Notes under the pieces: generated by a model | Told to the model about the DNA's origin: nothing | The model's database searches: none | What the model saw: only the letters and a program-made list of their open reading frames with translations | Shown: positions 32,801-41,308 of the stretch, piece after piece | Layout of the letters: every line of letters begins with the position of its first letter | Position numbering within the stretch: the first letter of the stretch is position 1 | Assembly: GCA_028710895.1 (NCBI GenBank) | Contig: JAQTTH010000005.1 | Location: 1 to 64,000, forward strand | DNA length: 64,000 nucleotides | Origin: Paludibacter sp. | GTDB lineage: Bacteria > Bacteroidota > Bacteroidia > Bacteroidales > Paludibacteraceae | Reading direction: 5' to 3' | Made by a program: the position numbers and the translations under genes

Positions 32801-35800
32801 ATTGTTCTATTGACGATTGGTTTACTTCCAGAATAGCCAACGTTTCCAGGTCGTAAATCCACATAGGTTGCGGATTGTTTGAAAACAAAAGGCGATACCT
32901 TTCTTCACTCTCTCTCAATTCTGTTTCAGCGTGAATTTGCTCGGTAATATCATTTATTAATACATGACACGCATTAGCACCATTGAAGTTTATCAACTGT
33001 CCTGAGATTTCGACATACCTCAAGTCGCCGTTTTTCCAAACATGCTTCCATACTCCTCTTGAACTGTTATTATTTTGTTTATTCTCCACAGCTAAGAGCA
33101 TATCATTGATATCTTCAACAGGACGAATATCCTTAATCGTCATCTGAAGAAACTCTTCACGCGTGTAGCCATACTGTTCCACAGCCGATTGGTTTACTTC
33201 CAGAATAGTCAACGTTTCCAAATCGTAAATCCACATAGGTTGCGGATTGTTTGAGAACAAAAGGCGATACCTTTCTTCACTGGCTTTGATTTCTTCTTCG
33301 GCTTGCTTCCGTTCCAAAATATCGCGCATGCTGCCTGTAATCTTAACCGGATTACCATCCACGTCACAAACAAGAGTCGATGAAATTGCTACAGGCATTA
33401 TTGATCCATCTTTATTTTCAAACGCCAGTTCATAGTCGTTTACATAACCTGTTTTCAGCAACTGTGTATAAAAAGCAGCGCGAGCATCAGGGTCGGCATA
33501 AAATTGAACAAGCGATTTGCCGATTAAATCTTCACGTTTAAATTGTCCTCTCGAAATAATTTCGATAGCCGGACTTATATCAAGCAATATTCCATCAACA
33601 GAAGCTTCATAGTACGCATCCTGCACTGTTTCAAATATACTGCGGTATTTTTCTTCACTTTCACGCAACGCATTTTCAATAACTACACGTTCGGTAATAT
33701 CGTGAACAATAGAATAAAGAAGGGTGTTGCCACCAAATACTATCGGACCCGAATAAACCTCTACATCGTGTGTTTCGCCATTGGCCAGGCGATGTTTGAA
33801 GAAAAAGTGCTTGCGTTCTTCTTTTTTCGCCAGTTGCATTTCGGCGGCAACCTCATCAGGTGTGAGTACATTTATTTCGGATATATTCATCCGGCAAATT
33901 TCCTCGTTTGACCAACCATAATAAAGGCTTGCTGCCGGATTTGCATCTTTTATTTCACCGGTTTCCGGATCAACAAGAATCATGATGGAGGTATTGCCTT
34001 CGAAGAATGATTTATAGCGGAGTTCACTTAAACGCAATTCCTCCTGGTTTTTTCTTCGTTCACTAATATTTCTCAAACTACCTACCACTTTAAGCGGGTT
34101 TCCCTCATTATCAAACACAACACTTGTTGTTATTGCAATAGGTATTGTAATATTATTGAATGTGAAATCAATTTCATAATCCATTACCCGCCCTTTTGAA
34201 TACAATTCATCCTGCAGTCTCTTTCGGGCAATCGGGTCAGTATAATATTCAACAAAAGATTTTCCTATAAAATCCTCTCGGCTAACCAACCCTTCCGAAA
34301 CTGTAATAATTGATGGACTTACATCCAACAATTCACCATCAACCGACGCTTCGTAGTAGGCATCCTGCACTGTTTCAAATATACTTCGGTATTTTTCCTC
34401 GCTTTTCCGAAGACTGGCTTCGGCCAGTTTCCGTTCATTAATATCGATCAGTACACCAATACCGCCCACCATTACACCATCTTCGAAAGTGGGTTTGGTG
34501 GATGACCGCACCCAGCGAACTGTTCCGTCTTTTTTGTAATAACGATATTCTAAATCCGAAGAATCTCTGTTTGCCAAATCGGCAAGAGCCGAGGAGAGAT
34601 ACGGAATATCATCGGGATACATGTAGCTGAAGAAATTCTTGCCTGTCAACTCTTGGGTAGTGTAACCTAACACTCGTTCAATGGCCGGACTTACAAATTT
34701 GATAGTACCCTCGATTGTAACTTCGAAAACCACATCATTAATCCGCTCAACCATATTCCGGTAGTTCTCTTCGGTTTTCTTTAGTTGCTGTTCTAACAAT
34801 TTACGGTTTGTAATATCGCGTATAATCAACAGTAACTGAACCGGATTGTTATTTATGTCCAGAATGAATTCAGAATTTATTTCGAAATCAAAAAGGCTTC
34901 CATCGGCCCGAACACCCTTATACTCAATTACACCAATATCAACACCTTCGAGCTTTAGCATACTATCCTCGAAAGCCCGTTGTTTATCGATAGGTGCTAT
35001 AAAATCGAATACCGACCTGTTTGTAAGGTCATAAGACGGATCGTAACCAAATATTTTATAATTGGCGGGTGAAGCAAATACGATAGTTCCATCGAAATTG
35101 ATAATCGTCATGGCATCGGGCGAAACATGAAGGATCGTACTGTAAAGCGCTTCGCTCTTTTGGAGCTCCATTTCAATGTTTCTTTTTTCCGTCACATCTA
35201 CCAACGTACCTCTACCACCTGTAAAGTTGCCATCAGTGTCGTAAACTGCTTTCGTAGAAAAACGTAACCAGTGAATCCGACCATCTTTCGAATACATTTC
35301 GTATTCATTGGTTATTTGTTCACCTTTTTTGATACTGAGTAAATTTTGATACAGCGCCCCCGCTTTTTCACCTGCAAAATCAAGAAAACTACGGCCAATC
35401 ATTTCTTCGGGCTGATAACCCATTTGCTGAATGGATGGACTAACGTATTTAACTATGCCCTTTTCATCAATTTCGTATATGATTTCATTGATATTTTCAA
35501 CCAGATTCCGATATTGATATTCACTGTCCTCAAGTTGTTTCTGCAGCAATTTACGTTGAGAAATATCACGCGAAATGAAAAACATTTTTACGGGTTGATT
35601 ATCGTTATCCCGTATTAGCTCGATATTAACTTCAATATCAAAAGTGCTACCATCCCTCCTCACTGCAGTATATTCTTTCACTCCGGGAATAGCATCCCAT
35701 AATTTAGAGTTAATAGCCAAAACTGCTTTTTCCCGGTCTTTTTCAGATCCAAAATCAAAAGCAAATTGCCCAATAAAACTATACGACGGATCAAAACCAA

Positions 35801-37199
35801 ACAACTTATTGTTAACCGGCGAAGAAAACAGTATGCGTCCTTCCATATCGGCAATTGTAATAGCATCCGGCGACGCCATTACAAAAGTTCTGTAAAGTGC
35901 TTCGTTTTCCTGAAGCTCCAGAGCAATATTTTTTTGTTCAGTTATATCAATTAAAGTTCCTGTGGCTCCAAGCAAAATATCATTTTCGAAAACAGCTTTT
36001 GACGAATACCGAACCCACTTAAATTCGCCCGACTTAGTTTGAATCTGATATTCATTTTGAGTAGAGCCATTTTCAATCAACATCGCTATCCGTTCGGGAA
36101 ACGTTTCAACATTTTCGCCAAAAAGCTCCATAAAGTGCTTCCCAACAAGTTCTTCCGGTGTGTACCCGGTCATTTTATATACAGTTGGACTTACAAACCG
36201 CACAACACCATGTTGGTCTAAATCGTAAATCACATCATTCACGTTTTCAACCAGGTTGCGATAAGACTCCTGAGCTTCTTTCAGTTTGTCATCGGCTTGT
36301 TTACGCAGCGTTATATCGCGCGTTACAAAAATGAGATTCAAGGGTTGTCCATTTTCATCTCTTATAAATTCACCATTTACTTCTATGTCGAAAGTACTTC
36401 CATCGGCTTTCACTCCTTTATATTCTTCAGCACCAGGAAATTCATTCTGAAACATTCGCATCATAGCATTGGTAGCCTTTTCGTGATCTTGTTCGGCTAT
36501 AAACTCAATAATTGAATGGTTCGTAAAATCAAATGAAGGGTCAAAACCAAATATATTTTCGACACTGCTTGAAATAAGAAGGATTTTACCTTCGAGGTCG
36601 GTGATGGTAATGGGGTCGGGTGAGGCATTAAGAATTGAACGATACAAGAGCTCTCTCCGCTTAAGCTCCAGTTCCAGATGTTTTCTATCGGTTACATCTG
36701 TAACTACCCCTGCACCGCCTAAAAAAACATTATCCGCATAGACTGCTTTTGTTGAAAGATATGCCCAACGAATTTCACCTGTTTTGGTTGGTATTTGATA
36801 TTCTGTATGAATTTCGCCTTTTTCGCGTAAATCATTTAGTATTTTAGTTGCATATTCTTGGGTGGCACCCACAAATTGAATGAAATTTTTACCCAAAATA
36901 TCTGCCGGAGTAAAACCAAATGTTTTTTCCACTACCGGACTAATATATTTCAGAATACCATTGCTATCGTATTCATAAACTATATCATTGATATTCTCAA
37001 TCAGAAACTTATAGTCACTATCTGTTTGCGCAATTCTGGAGGTCTTGGTTTTACTCAACCGTTCTTTAGGGGTCGAAACTGATTTTTCTAACAAATTATA
37101 TTGCTTCTGTAACTCCTGCACGGCTAGCAAAAGTTCTTCACGGGAAAGGCTTTCATAATTCATAGGACAGAATTTAAAGTTAGATGGAGACGCATTCAT
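26865..37199 (-). CDS. Giant multi-PAS/GAF hybrid histidine kinase (3444 aa)
   Basis: An exceptionally long cytoplasmic hybrid kinase. I count about 21 PAS units, most ending in the PAC-type DIT/DIS-x-RK motif, from residue 60 to about 3060. GAF domains interrupt them near 1930-2090 and 2640-2800. The catalytic core is HisKA with His3079 in SHELRTPMNS, an HATPase with ADTGFGIS and GTGLGLAV, and a C-terminal receiver with Asp3375 in LILLDLNLP. There is no transmembrane segment or signal peptide. Several PAS units are near-duplicates, for example two adjacent ones with a 372-bp period. Met13 (MNYESLS) is a plausible alternative start. A -7-like box (TATCTTTG on the minus strand, 37211-37218) lies just upstream. 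Confidence 0.93.
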   Translation of the reverse strand: MNASPSNFKFCPMNYESLSREELLLAVQELQKQYNLLEKSVSTPKERLSKTKTSRIAQTDSDYKFLIENINDIVYEYDSNGILKYISPVVEKTFGFTPADILGKNFIQFVGATQEYATKILNDLREKGEIHTEYQIPTKTGEIRWAYLSTKAVYADNVFLGGAGVVTDVTDRKHLELELKRRELLYRSILNASPDPITITDLEGKILLISSSVENIFGFDPSFDFTNHSIIEFIAEQDHEKATNAMMRMFQNEFPGAEEYKGVKADGSTFDIEVNGEFIRDENGQPLNLIFVTRDITLRKQADDKLKEAQESYRNLVENVNDVIYDLDQHGVVRFVSPTVYKMTGYTPEELVGKHFMELFGENVETFPERIAMLIENGSTQNEYQIQTKSGEFKWVRYSSKAVFENDILLGATGTLIDITEQKNIALELQENEALYRTFVMASPDAITIADMEGRILFSSPVNNKLFGFDPSYSFIGQFAFDFGSEKDREKAVLAINSKLWDAIPGVKEYTAVRRDGSTFDIEVNIELIRDNDNQPVKMFFISRDISQRKLLQKQLEDSEYQYRNLVENINEIIYEIDEKGIVKYVSPSIQQMGYQPEEMIGRSFLDFAGEKAGALYQNLLSIKKGEQITNEYEMYSKDGRIHWLRFSTKAVYDTDGNFTGGRGTLVDVTEKRNIEMELQKSEALYSTILHVSPDAMTIINFDGTIVFASPANYKIFGYDPSYDLTNRSVFDFIAPIDKQRAFEDSMLKLEGVDIGVIEYKGVRADGSLFDFEINSEFILDINNNPVQLLLIIRDITNRKLLEQQLKKTEENYRNMVERINDVVFEVTIEGTIKFVSPAIERVLGYTTQELTGKNFFSYMYPDDIPYLSSALADLANRDSSDLEYRYYKKDGTVRWVRSSTKPTFEDGVMVGGIGVLIDINERKLAEASLRKSEEKYRSIFETVQDAYYEASVDGELLDVSPSIITVSEGLVSREDFIGKSFVEYYTDPIARKRLQDELYSKGRVMDYEIDFTFNNITIPIAITTSVVFDNEGNPLKVVGSLRNISERRKNQEELRLSELRYKSFFEGNTSIMILVDPETGEIKDANPAASLYYGWSNEEICRMNISEINVLTPDEVAAEMQLAKKEERKHFFFKHRLANGETHDVEVYSGPIVFGGNTLLYSIVHDITERVVIENALRESEEKYRSIFETVQDAYYEASVDGILLDISPAIEIISRGQFKREDLIGKSLVQFYADPDARAAFYTQLLKTGYVNDYELAFENKDGSIMPVAISSTLVCDVDGNPVKITGSMRDILERKQAEEEIKASEERYRLLFSNNPQPMWIYDLETLTILEVNQSAVEQYGYTREEFLQMTIKDIRPVEDINDMLLAVENKQNNNSSRGVWKHVWKNGDLRYVEISGQLINFNGANACHVLINDITEQIHAETELRESEERYRLLFSNNPQPMWIYDLETLAILEVNQSSIEQYGYTREEFLQMTIKDVRPAEDIPDLLDDVAKGIKNKGIKGVWRHIWKKGELRYVEISAQSIDFNGRNARHVLINDITDRVLVENEIKAKSVLLTNLIINLKEGILLEDADRKIILTNQLFCDMFSIPVQPEMMVGADCTNSAEQSKHLFKDPDKFLTDINLVHANKIAIFNDELELADGRFFERDYIPTYLEDTYSGHLWKYRDITERKLAEKSLKERDERFSQVVAQSQEVVWEVDADGLYTYVSPMAEDVYGYAPEELVGKLHFYDLCPIEERDMLMQAAFDIFGRKEDIQNLVNKVLRPDFTEVILLTNGIPMLDEQGELIGYRGIDANITEQKRAEEELIKFRTITDQANSGAFIASLDGTFLYVNNCFANMVGWLADDLIGKNVQDVQSMEHLSRLAHIGDLIRNHGGFVSEELYYTRKDGSSFPTLMTAKVISDANQVPQFVSSTLVDITERKLAEENFIRLNRLRSVISNINQAIITEKAKSGLLEKVCNIAIESGKFQMTWIGLVDEETKIVKPSVFDGFENGYLSQIKPISIEDNPEGRGPTGIALREGRPFVCNDIENDPRMDLWRNEAMKRNYRSAISLPLKQFDKIFGSLNIYSAQPNFFNAEEIELLVEVVDNISNALSAIETENERKLAETELRKLSQVVEQSPVSIVITNLDGNIEYANPKACETTGYTLNELLGQNPRVLQSGETPKNEYTALWETISAGKEWRGTFHNKKKTGELYWESSTIASVTDETGNITHYVAVKEDITDRKKMEEDLIRSEAALNYAQELAKMGSWMLNYVDDTNVWSANEYRLLGLEPFAEVDLDKHFFSNIHPDDKYIFEMKLSPSASSFQFRYILPDGAVRWFSANIDPVIENDEIVGLNGTHIDITEQKQKDDQINKLSQAVEQSPILVVITDLDGHIEYVNPAFTHVTGYSSEEVNGKSTKILKSGKTDKAVYADLWNTISSGMEWHNEWINKKKNGELYWESVSITPIHDESGSIINYLAVKQDISERKKAEQEIRELNENLEIRIQQRTEQLAETNNELLRAIEERKRLDEALIASEQSYQTVVENVNEVIFQTDAEGLWLFLNKAWEGITGFTVEESVGQLFLNYVHPDDRQRNMDLFAPLINREKEYCRHEVRYLTKDGGFRWIEVFARLGVNDKDEITGTYGTLQDISERKRAEDFENEMLRLSPQLTGITANEINSALNLALSRIGKFLNADRAYIFEFDAGNDSMSNTYEWCNAGINPEIDNLQSIPCEILPMWMGELKNHRNIIIPSIKALPESWKAEREILEPQGIQSLIVIPMLIEERLIGFVGLDSVLVKRDYSMAEINILKVWSSMLASLINNSRTEGLLEQTRQNFETFFNTIDDFLWVLDDTGNIIHINNTVLNRLGYSAEELETKSILKVHPVERRDEAGRIVGEMLQGITEFCPVPVVTKSGQQIPVETRVKHGYWNGQSAIFGVSKDISKIQLSEQKFSTAFQSNSALMAISMFDGGQYLDVNNTFLEVLDYSREEVIGKTNAELGFFPDKKLRGEIIKSIEENGPVRKLEAIIRRRDGKLRTVLLSGDTIYLGETKCLLTVSVDISERKQAEEEIREARLEAEKANVAKSEFLSRMSHELRTPMNSILGFAQLLEMGELNPGQKKGVNHIMRSGKHLLSLINEVLDISRIEAGRLSISIEPIKIDSILEEMIDVLKPMSEDNEVNIRIVPSEDNKLFVNFDRQSMKQVMLNLLNNAIKYNRPGGSVTISTQLLPKTTDDKLFVRISIADTGFGISSEDIPKLFTPFERIGASKTAIEGTGLGLAVVKKLIDAMGGFLGVESVLGEGTTFWIDLPKAESQLETLHQLDNIPSGVHAEQAEKRGTILYIEDNASNIELIEQILLIQRPEIELISNSHGKYAVKLATEYKPDLILLDLNLPDIHGSEVLKLLLKNEKTKHIPVVVISADAMHKQVETLLNAGAKTYLTKPLEVADFLRVIDEYIFE

Positions 37200-37540
37200 T
37201 AACTTAATGGCAAAGATATGGAATCTAGTCTGAAAATAAAAGATTTTTCAATAGTTTTTATACAATAATTCCGTTAAATAGTCACAATAATCAATCAGAT
37301 AGTCAAATCATTACTACATAATTACAAATCATTTTAAGCATAAATGTATTTTATACTACAAACCAAAATAATATTCAACAATATTACTTAATTCTCCTAT
37401 AACGTACAAAACAATTGTAACAGATTATGCACATGCCAAGAACTATTGACAGGATAAAAAATCAAACAAATATGCGTCGAATCACATTTTTAGATATCAC
37501 AAGTACCACAACATTCAAACTTATGTATTAATATTCTTAT

Positions 37541-37558
37541 CGTCGTAGGCCTACGACG
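37541..37558. promoter_or_regulatory. 18-bp perfect GC-rich palindrome, possible operator
   Basis: CGTCGTAGGCCTACGACG reads the same on both strands and stands out in a very AT-rich 463-bp spacer between the giant kinase and tag (37200-37662). A dimeric regulator site is one reading, and a short mobile repeat is another. There is no T run, so it is unlikely to be a terminator. I see no gene in the spacer. Confidence 0.5.
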
Positions 37559-37662
37559 GGAGTGAATTGAATTAAAAATTTCGATACAAGGCTCAGGTCA
37601 CAAATTAAATAATTGTGCTTATCTTTGATGCTGAATAACAAACCAACAATTAGCACTATCCC

Positions 37663-38217
37663 ATGTCATACTGCGATATAATAGAATCCATGCAACCCGA
37701 AGAGCGCAGGTTGCTCCATAAAAACTATCACGACAAGCATTACGGCTTTCCCATCCACGATGACAATGAATTATTTGGCCGGTTAATTATGGAAATTAAT
37801 CAGGCGGGGTTGAGTTGGGAAACAATTTTGAAGAAAGAAGCCGGTTTTCGCAACGCGTACAGCAATTTCGACATACAAAAAGTAGCTGCCTATACCGAAA
37901 ATGACCGGGAAAGATTGCTGAATGATGCCGGTATTATTCGAAACAGATTAAAAGTAAATGCTGCCATCGAAAATGCCAATAGCATTGTAAAGCTACAAGA
38001 GGAATATGGTTCGTTTGAAAAATGGCTGGAGCATCATCATCCCAAAACAAAGGAAGAATGGGTGAAGCTATTCAAGAAAACCTTTCGCTTTACGGGTGGC
38101 GAAATTGTGAATGAATTTTTGATGAGTATTGGATATTTGCAAGGTGCTCATTCACCCGATTGTAGGATTCAGGAAGAAATTGCAAAGCTCCAACCTAAGT
38201 GGATTGGAAACAGATAG
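37663..38217 (+). CDS. tag: DNA-3-methyladenine glycosylase I
   Basis: Excises 3-methyladenine from alkylated DNA. The 184-residue protein keeps the zinc snap of Tag: Cys4, His23 (NYHDKHYG), His163 and Cys167 (HSPDC), with the His-x3-Cys spacing of E. coli. Glu44 in IMEINQAGLSW matches the base-recognition glutamate. It is convergent with lpxB, 9 bp apart. Confidence 0.94.
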   Translation: MSYCDIIESMQPEERRLLHKNYHDKHYGFPIHDDNELFGRLIMEINQAGLSWETILKKEAGFRNAYSNFDIQKVAAYTENDRERLLNDAGIIRNRLKVNAAIENANSIVKLQEEYGSFEKWLEHHHPKTKEEWVKLFKKTFRFTGGEIVNEFLMSIGYLQGAHSPDCRIQEEIAKLQPKWIGNR

Positions 38218-38226
38218 TTTCCTGAA

Positions 38227-39372
38227 TTACGAATTATAAATTGCTAATTGAAGATTATAAACGATTTTCCGGGCTGCTCTTTCCGCAGTGCCGGTCTCAC
38301 CAAGCTTCCGGCGGATTTCGGCGTATGCATCTAGCATATTCAGGCGATATTGAGCATCATTAAGTAGTTTATCCAACTCAATTTCAATATTGTTTTTGGT
38401 AAACAGATGCGCAATCAGTTCTTTCACCACCTCGCGCTCAGCCACAAGGTTTACCAACGAAATGTATTTTACCTTGATAACAATGTCTTTCAGCCAATAG
38501 GCCAAACGCCCCAATGCCTGATGATACACAACCACTTGCGGAATACCCACCAAAGCGGTTTCCAGCGTTGCTGTTCCGGAATTGACAACCGCAGCTTTCG
38601 ATTGTTGAAGTAATTCGTAGGTTTGTCCAAACACAATGCCGGCACTGCCTTTTTCCATAAATGGGATATAAAAGCCGGTGTCAATGCCCGGTGCACCTGC
38701 AACTACAACCTGATATTCGGGGAAAGCCGCAGCTGCTTCTATCATGCGCGATAAACAGGCTGATATTTCCTGCTTGCGACTTCCGGCCAACAAAGCTATA
38801 ATGGGTTTATCGGAAAGCGAATTTAGTTGGCAGAACTCTTCAAAAGTTTGCTCCTGATTGGGACGCAAACAAACCGAATCGACAGACGGATTCCCAACAT
38901 ACTCAACCGGATAATTATGTTTGGCATAAAAAGCAGTTTCGAAAGGAAGAATCGTAAACATCTTGTCAATATACCGTTTAATTTCTTTGATACGGTATTC
39001 CTTCCATGCCCATATTTTGGGTGAAATATAATAGTAAACAGGGATATTCAGGTTTTCTTTTACAAACTTTGCCATACGCAAGTTGAAGCTCGGATAATCG
39101 ACGAGGATAAGCACATCGGGTCTAAAATCAACGATGGCACCGCGACAATCACTCATGTTCTTCAATACAGTCCGGGCGTTTCGCAACACGGCTACGAAAC
39201 CCATAAATGCCATATCCCGATAATGTTTCACCATGCGTCCACCCTGAGCTTGCATAAGATCACCACCCAAAAAGCAAAACTCGGCCTGAGAGTCTTCCTT
39301 TCGGAGCTCGCGCATCAGATTGGATGCATGCAAATCGCCCGATGCTTCACCGGCAATGATAAAATACCTCAT
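38227..39372 (-). CDS. lpxB: Lipid-A-disaccharide synthase
   Basis: GT19 enzyme that joins UDP-2,3-diacylglucosamine and lipid X in lipid A synthesis. GEASGDLH lies at residues 8-15; later motifs include VDYPSFNLR, YYISPKIWAWKEYR and LLAGSRKQEI. The length of 381 residues is normal. The extreme C-terminus (LQLAIYNS) is encoded by repetitive intergenic-type DNA and is probably a recent extension. It overlaps the upstream membrane-protein gene by 4 bases, so it is translationally coupled in the surE-orf-lpxB operon. Confidence 0.95.
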   Translation of the reverse strand: MRYFIIAGEASGDLHASNLMRELRKEDSQAEFCFLGGDLMQAQGGRMVKHYRDMAFMGFVAVLRNARTVLKNMSDCRGAIVDFRPDVLILVDYPSFNLRMAKFVKENLNIPVYYYISPKIWAWKEYRIKEIKRYIDKMFTILPFETAFYAKHNYPVEYVGNPSVDSVCLRPNQEQTFEEFCQLNSLSDKPIIALLAGSRKQEISACLSRMIEAAAAFPEYQVVVAGAPGIDTGFYIPFMEKGSAGIVFGQTYELLQQSKAAVVNSGTATLETALVGIPQVVVYHQALGRLAYWLKDIVIKVKYISLVNLVAEREVVKELIAHLFTKNNIEIELDKLLNDAQYRLNMLDAYAEIRRKLGETGTAERAARKIVYNLQLAIYNS

Positions 39373-39656
39373 GATAGAAAAATACTGGCTATAAAATACA
39401 ACATTCCGCTTAGCAATATACCTGTCGCAATTTTAAAGCTATCGGTTTTATAAAATACAAAAGTAAGCAGCAAATTAGGTACAACCGAAAGCATAAGCAC
39501 ACTTCCCAACATCTTGTTAGCGTGCAATTGCTTTATCGTCTCTATAAAGCTCAGGTCGATCGGGTAGAAACGATTCAGATACACCCACATGAAAGCCACC
39601 GGGAATAATAAACCCGGTATGAATCCATATAAAAATTTATTGAATCGTTTCATCAA
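39369..39656 (-). CDS. Small membrane protein between surE and lpxB
   Basis: 95 residues with three predicted transmembrane helices (about 8-26, 47-66 and 74-94). I do not recognise a named family. It starts 8 nt after surE and overlaps lpxB by 4 nt, so it is clearly part of that operon. A role near lipid A or envelope synthesis is a guess from position only. Met2 is an equivalent start. Confidence 0.72.
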   Translation of the reverse strand: MMKRFNKFLYGFIPGLLFPVAFMWVYLNRFYPIDLSFIETIKQLHANKMLGSVLMLSVVPNLLLTFVFYKTDSFKIATGILLSGMLYFIASIFLS

Positions 39657-39664
39657 CTATCTGA

Positions 39665-40438
39665 TTAGAATAAATTCCAGGTGTTTATTGCATCCATAGC
39701 TTCGTAGGCAGTCAGATCAATTTTCGTAGGAACTATCGAAACATACCCATTATTCAACGCCCACTCATCCGTATCCTGCGCATCCGGTTCGTGATTCTCA
39801 AAATTACCTGTCAACCAAAAATAGGCTCTCCCCTGCGGATCCATGCGTTTAGCAAACTCTTTTGTCCATCTCCCATCGCACTGACGAACCACTTTCAATC
39901 CGGCAATTTCACCTATCGGTGCGTTTACGTTTAAGCAAGTAGCATGAGGCAAGCCATTTTTCAATGTTTCGGCAGCAATCTGCAAAACATACGATTCAAA
40001 GTAACTGAAATCGGCTTCCAATGAATGATTGCAAATTGAAAAACCAATAGAAGGAATACCATTCTCGCAGCCTTCAAGCACTGCACCCATTGTGCCGGAA
40101 TATATCACATTGATAGCAGAATTTGAGCCATGATTAATGCCCGAGACCAACAAATCAGGCTCCCGATTGAGAATTTCATTCAACGACAGCTTTACACAAT
40201 CGGTTGGAGTACCTGTACACGAATAACGAATCAGCCCCTCCCTCCTTTCGATCTCTTTAAACCGAATCGGCTGCGTTACTGTCAACGCATTCGATTGTGC
40301 CGAACGCGGTCCATCGGGAGCAACCACCACCACTTCGCCCAACTGCATCATCAGTTCAGTAAGTACATGTATACCTTTCGCGTCAGCACCATCATCATTG
40401 GTGATCAATATCAGGGGTCTTTTAAATTCAGAAGTCAT
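39665..40438 (-). CDS. surE: 5'/3'-nucleotidase SurE
   Basis: Metal-dependent nucleoside monophosphate phosphatase. The N-terminal ILITNDDGADAKGI holds the metal ligands Asp15 and Asp16, and SGINHGSNSAINVIYSGTMG is the second conserved block. The length of 257 residues is standard. It is first in the tight operon with a small membrane protein and lpxB and lies 44 nt downstream of gldF on the same strand. Confidence 0.94.
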   Translation of the reverse strand: MTSEFKRPLILITNDDGADAKGIHVLTELMMQLGEVVVVAPDGPRSAQSNALTVTQPIRFKEIERREGLIRYSCTGTPTDCVKLSLNEILNREPDLLVSGINHGSNSAINVIYSGTMGAVLEGCENGIPSIGFSICNHSLEADFSYFESYVLQIAAETLKNGLPHATCLNVNAPIGEIAGLKVVRQCDGRWTKEFAKRMDPQGRAYFWLTGNFENHEPDAQDTDEWALNNGYVSIVPTKIDLTAYEAMDAINTWNLF

Positions 40439-40482
40439 AATTTACAATTTAATATATTCAACATCTTCCGCACATTTCAACA

Positions 40483-41205
40483 TTATTTACGTATTCTCCA
40501 GACTGTTGCCGAAAGAAATCCAACACTTAGCACAACGAAATAAAGCAAATCGCGCGAATCAATCACACCGCGACTCATTGATTTATAATGTGCATGAATA
40601 CCCAGCGTTTCGAGCAACTGAATGGATTGGCCCGAAGTGAAAAAGCTGATAAGTACCTCAAAACCATAATAGAAAAAAAATGAAAGTACAACCGCCACAA
40701 CAAACGAAACAATTTGATTGTTTGAGAGTGACGAAGCAAAAGTACCAATAGCCACATAAACAGCTGCCAGAAAAAACAAGCCGATAAATGAACCCCAAAA
40801 TGCGCCCGAATCGACATTGCCAACCGGTTCGGCCAGATAGGCAACCGAAAAATAGTACAGCAGCGTTGGAAATAATGCCAAGGCTACAACCATCCAACCG
40901 GCCAGGTATTTGCCTAATACAATTTGGGTTTTACTGATTGGTTTGGTTATAAGTAGTTCCCAGGTTCCGGTCTGCTTTTCTTCAGCAAACAACCGCATGG
41001 TAACTGCCGGACACAGAAAAAGGAACAACCAGGGTGCCAGATAAAACAAACCATCCACGTTGGCATAACCGGCATCCAGAATATTATATTCCCCGGGAAT
41101 TACCCACAGAAATAGACCGGTCAGCGACAAGAAAATTCCGATAACAATGTATCCGGTAGCATTGCTGAAGAAGGTTCGTAACTCTTTTTTTAAAACGGAG
41201 AACAT
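40483..41205 (-). CDS. gldF: Gliding-motility-associated ABC permease GldF
   Basis: 240-residue integral membrane protein with six hydrophobic helices in the ABC-2 permease pattern. The block FAEEKQTGTWELLITKPI after the second helix is typical of GldF and related ABC-2 permeases. In Flavobacterium GldF works with GldG and the ATPase GldA. Neither is adjacent here, since surE follows. Many non-gliding Bacteroidetes keep these genes, so motility should not be assumed. Confidence 0.82.
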   Translation of the reverse strand: MFSVLKKELRTFFSNATGYIVIGIFLSLTGLFLWVIPGEYNILDAGYANVDGLFYLAPWLFLFLCPAVTMRLFAEEKQTGTWELLITKPISKTQIVLGKYLAGWMVVALALFPTLLYYFSVAYLAEPVGNVDSGAFWGSFIGLFFLAAVYVAIGTFASSLSNNQIVSFVVAVVLSFFFYYGFEVLISFFTSGQSIQLLETLGIHAHYKSMSRGVIDSRDLLYFVVLSVGFLSATVWRIRK

Positions 41206-41242
41206 ATTGATTAATTAACGATTAGTAATTAATAATAATTTT

Positions 41243-41268
41243 GTTACTTTTGCGGTGTCAAAGGTAAC
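41243..41268. promoter_or_regulatory. Face-to-face divergent -7 elements
   Basis: TACTTTTG (41245-41252, plus strand) and TACCTTTG on the minus strand (41259-41266) form an inverted repeat with one mismatch, GTTACTTTTG and CAAAGGTAAC around a 6-bp centre. They point at the PagL-like gene and gldF respectively. No clear -33 TTTG is visible for either. Confidence 0.5.
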
Positions 41269-41308
41269 AAAATTCTTGAATTGAAACTTAGATTTAATTG
41301 ACAACCAC

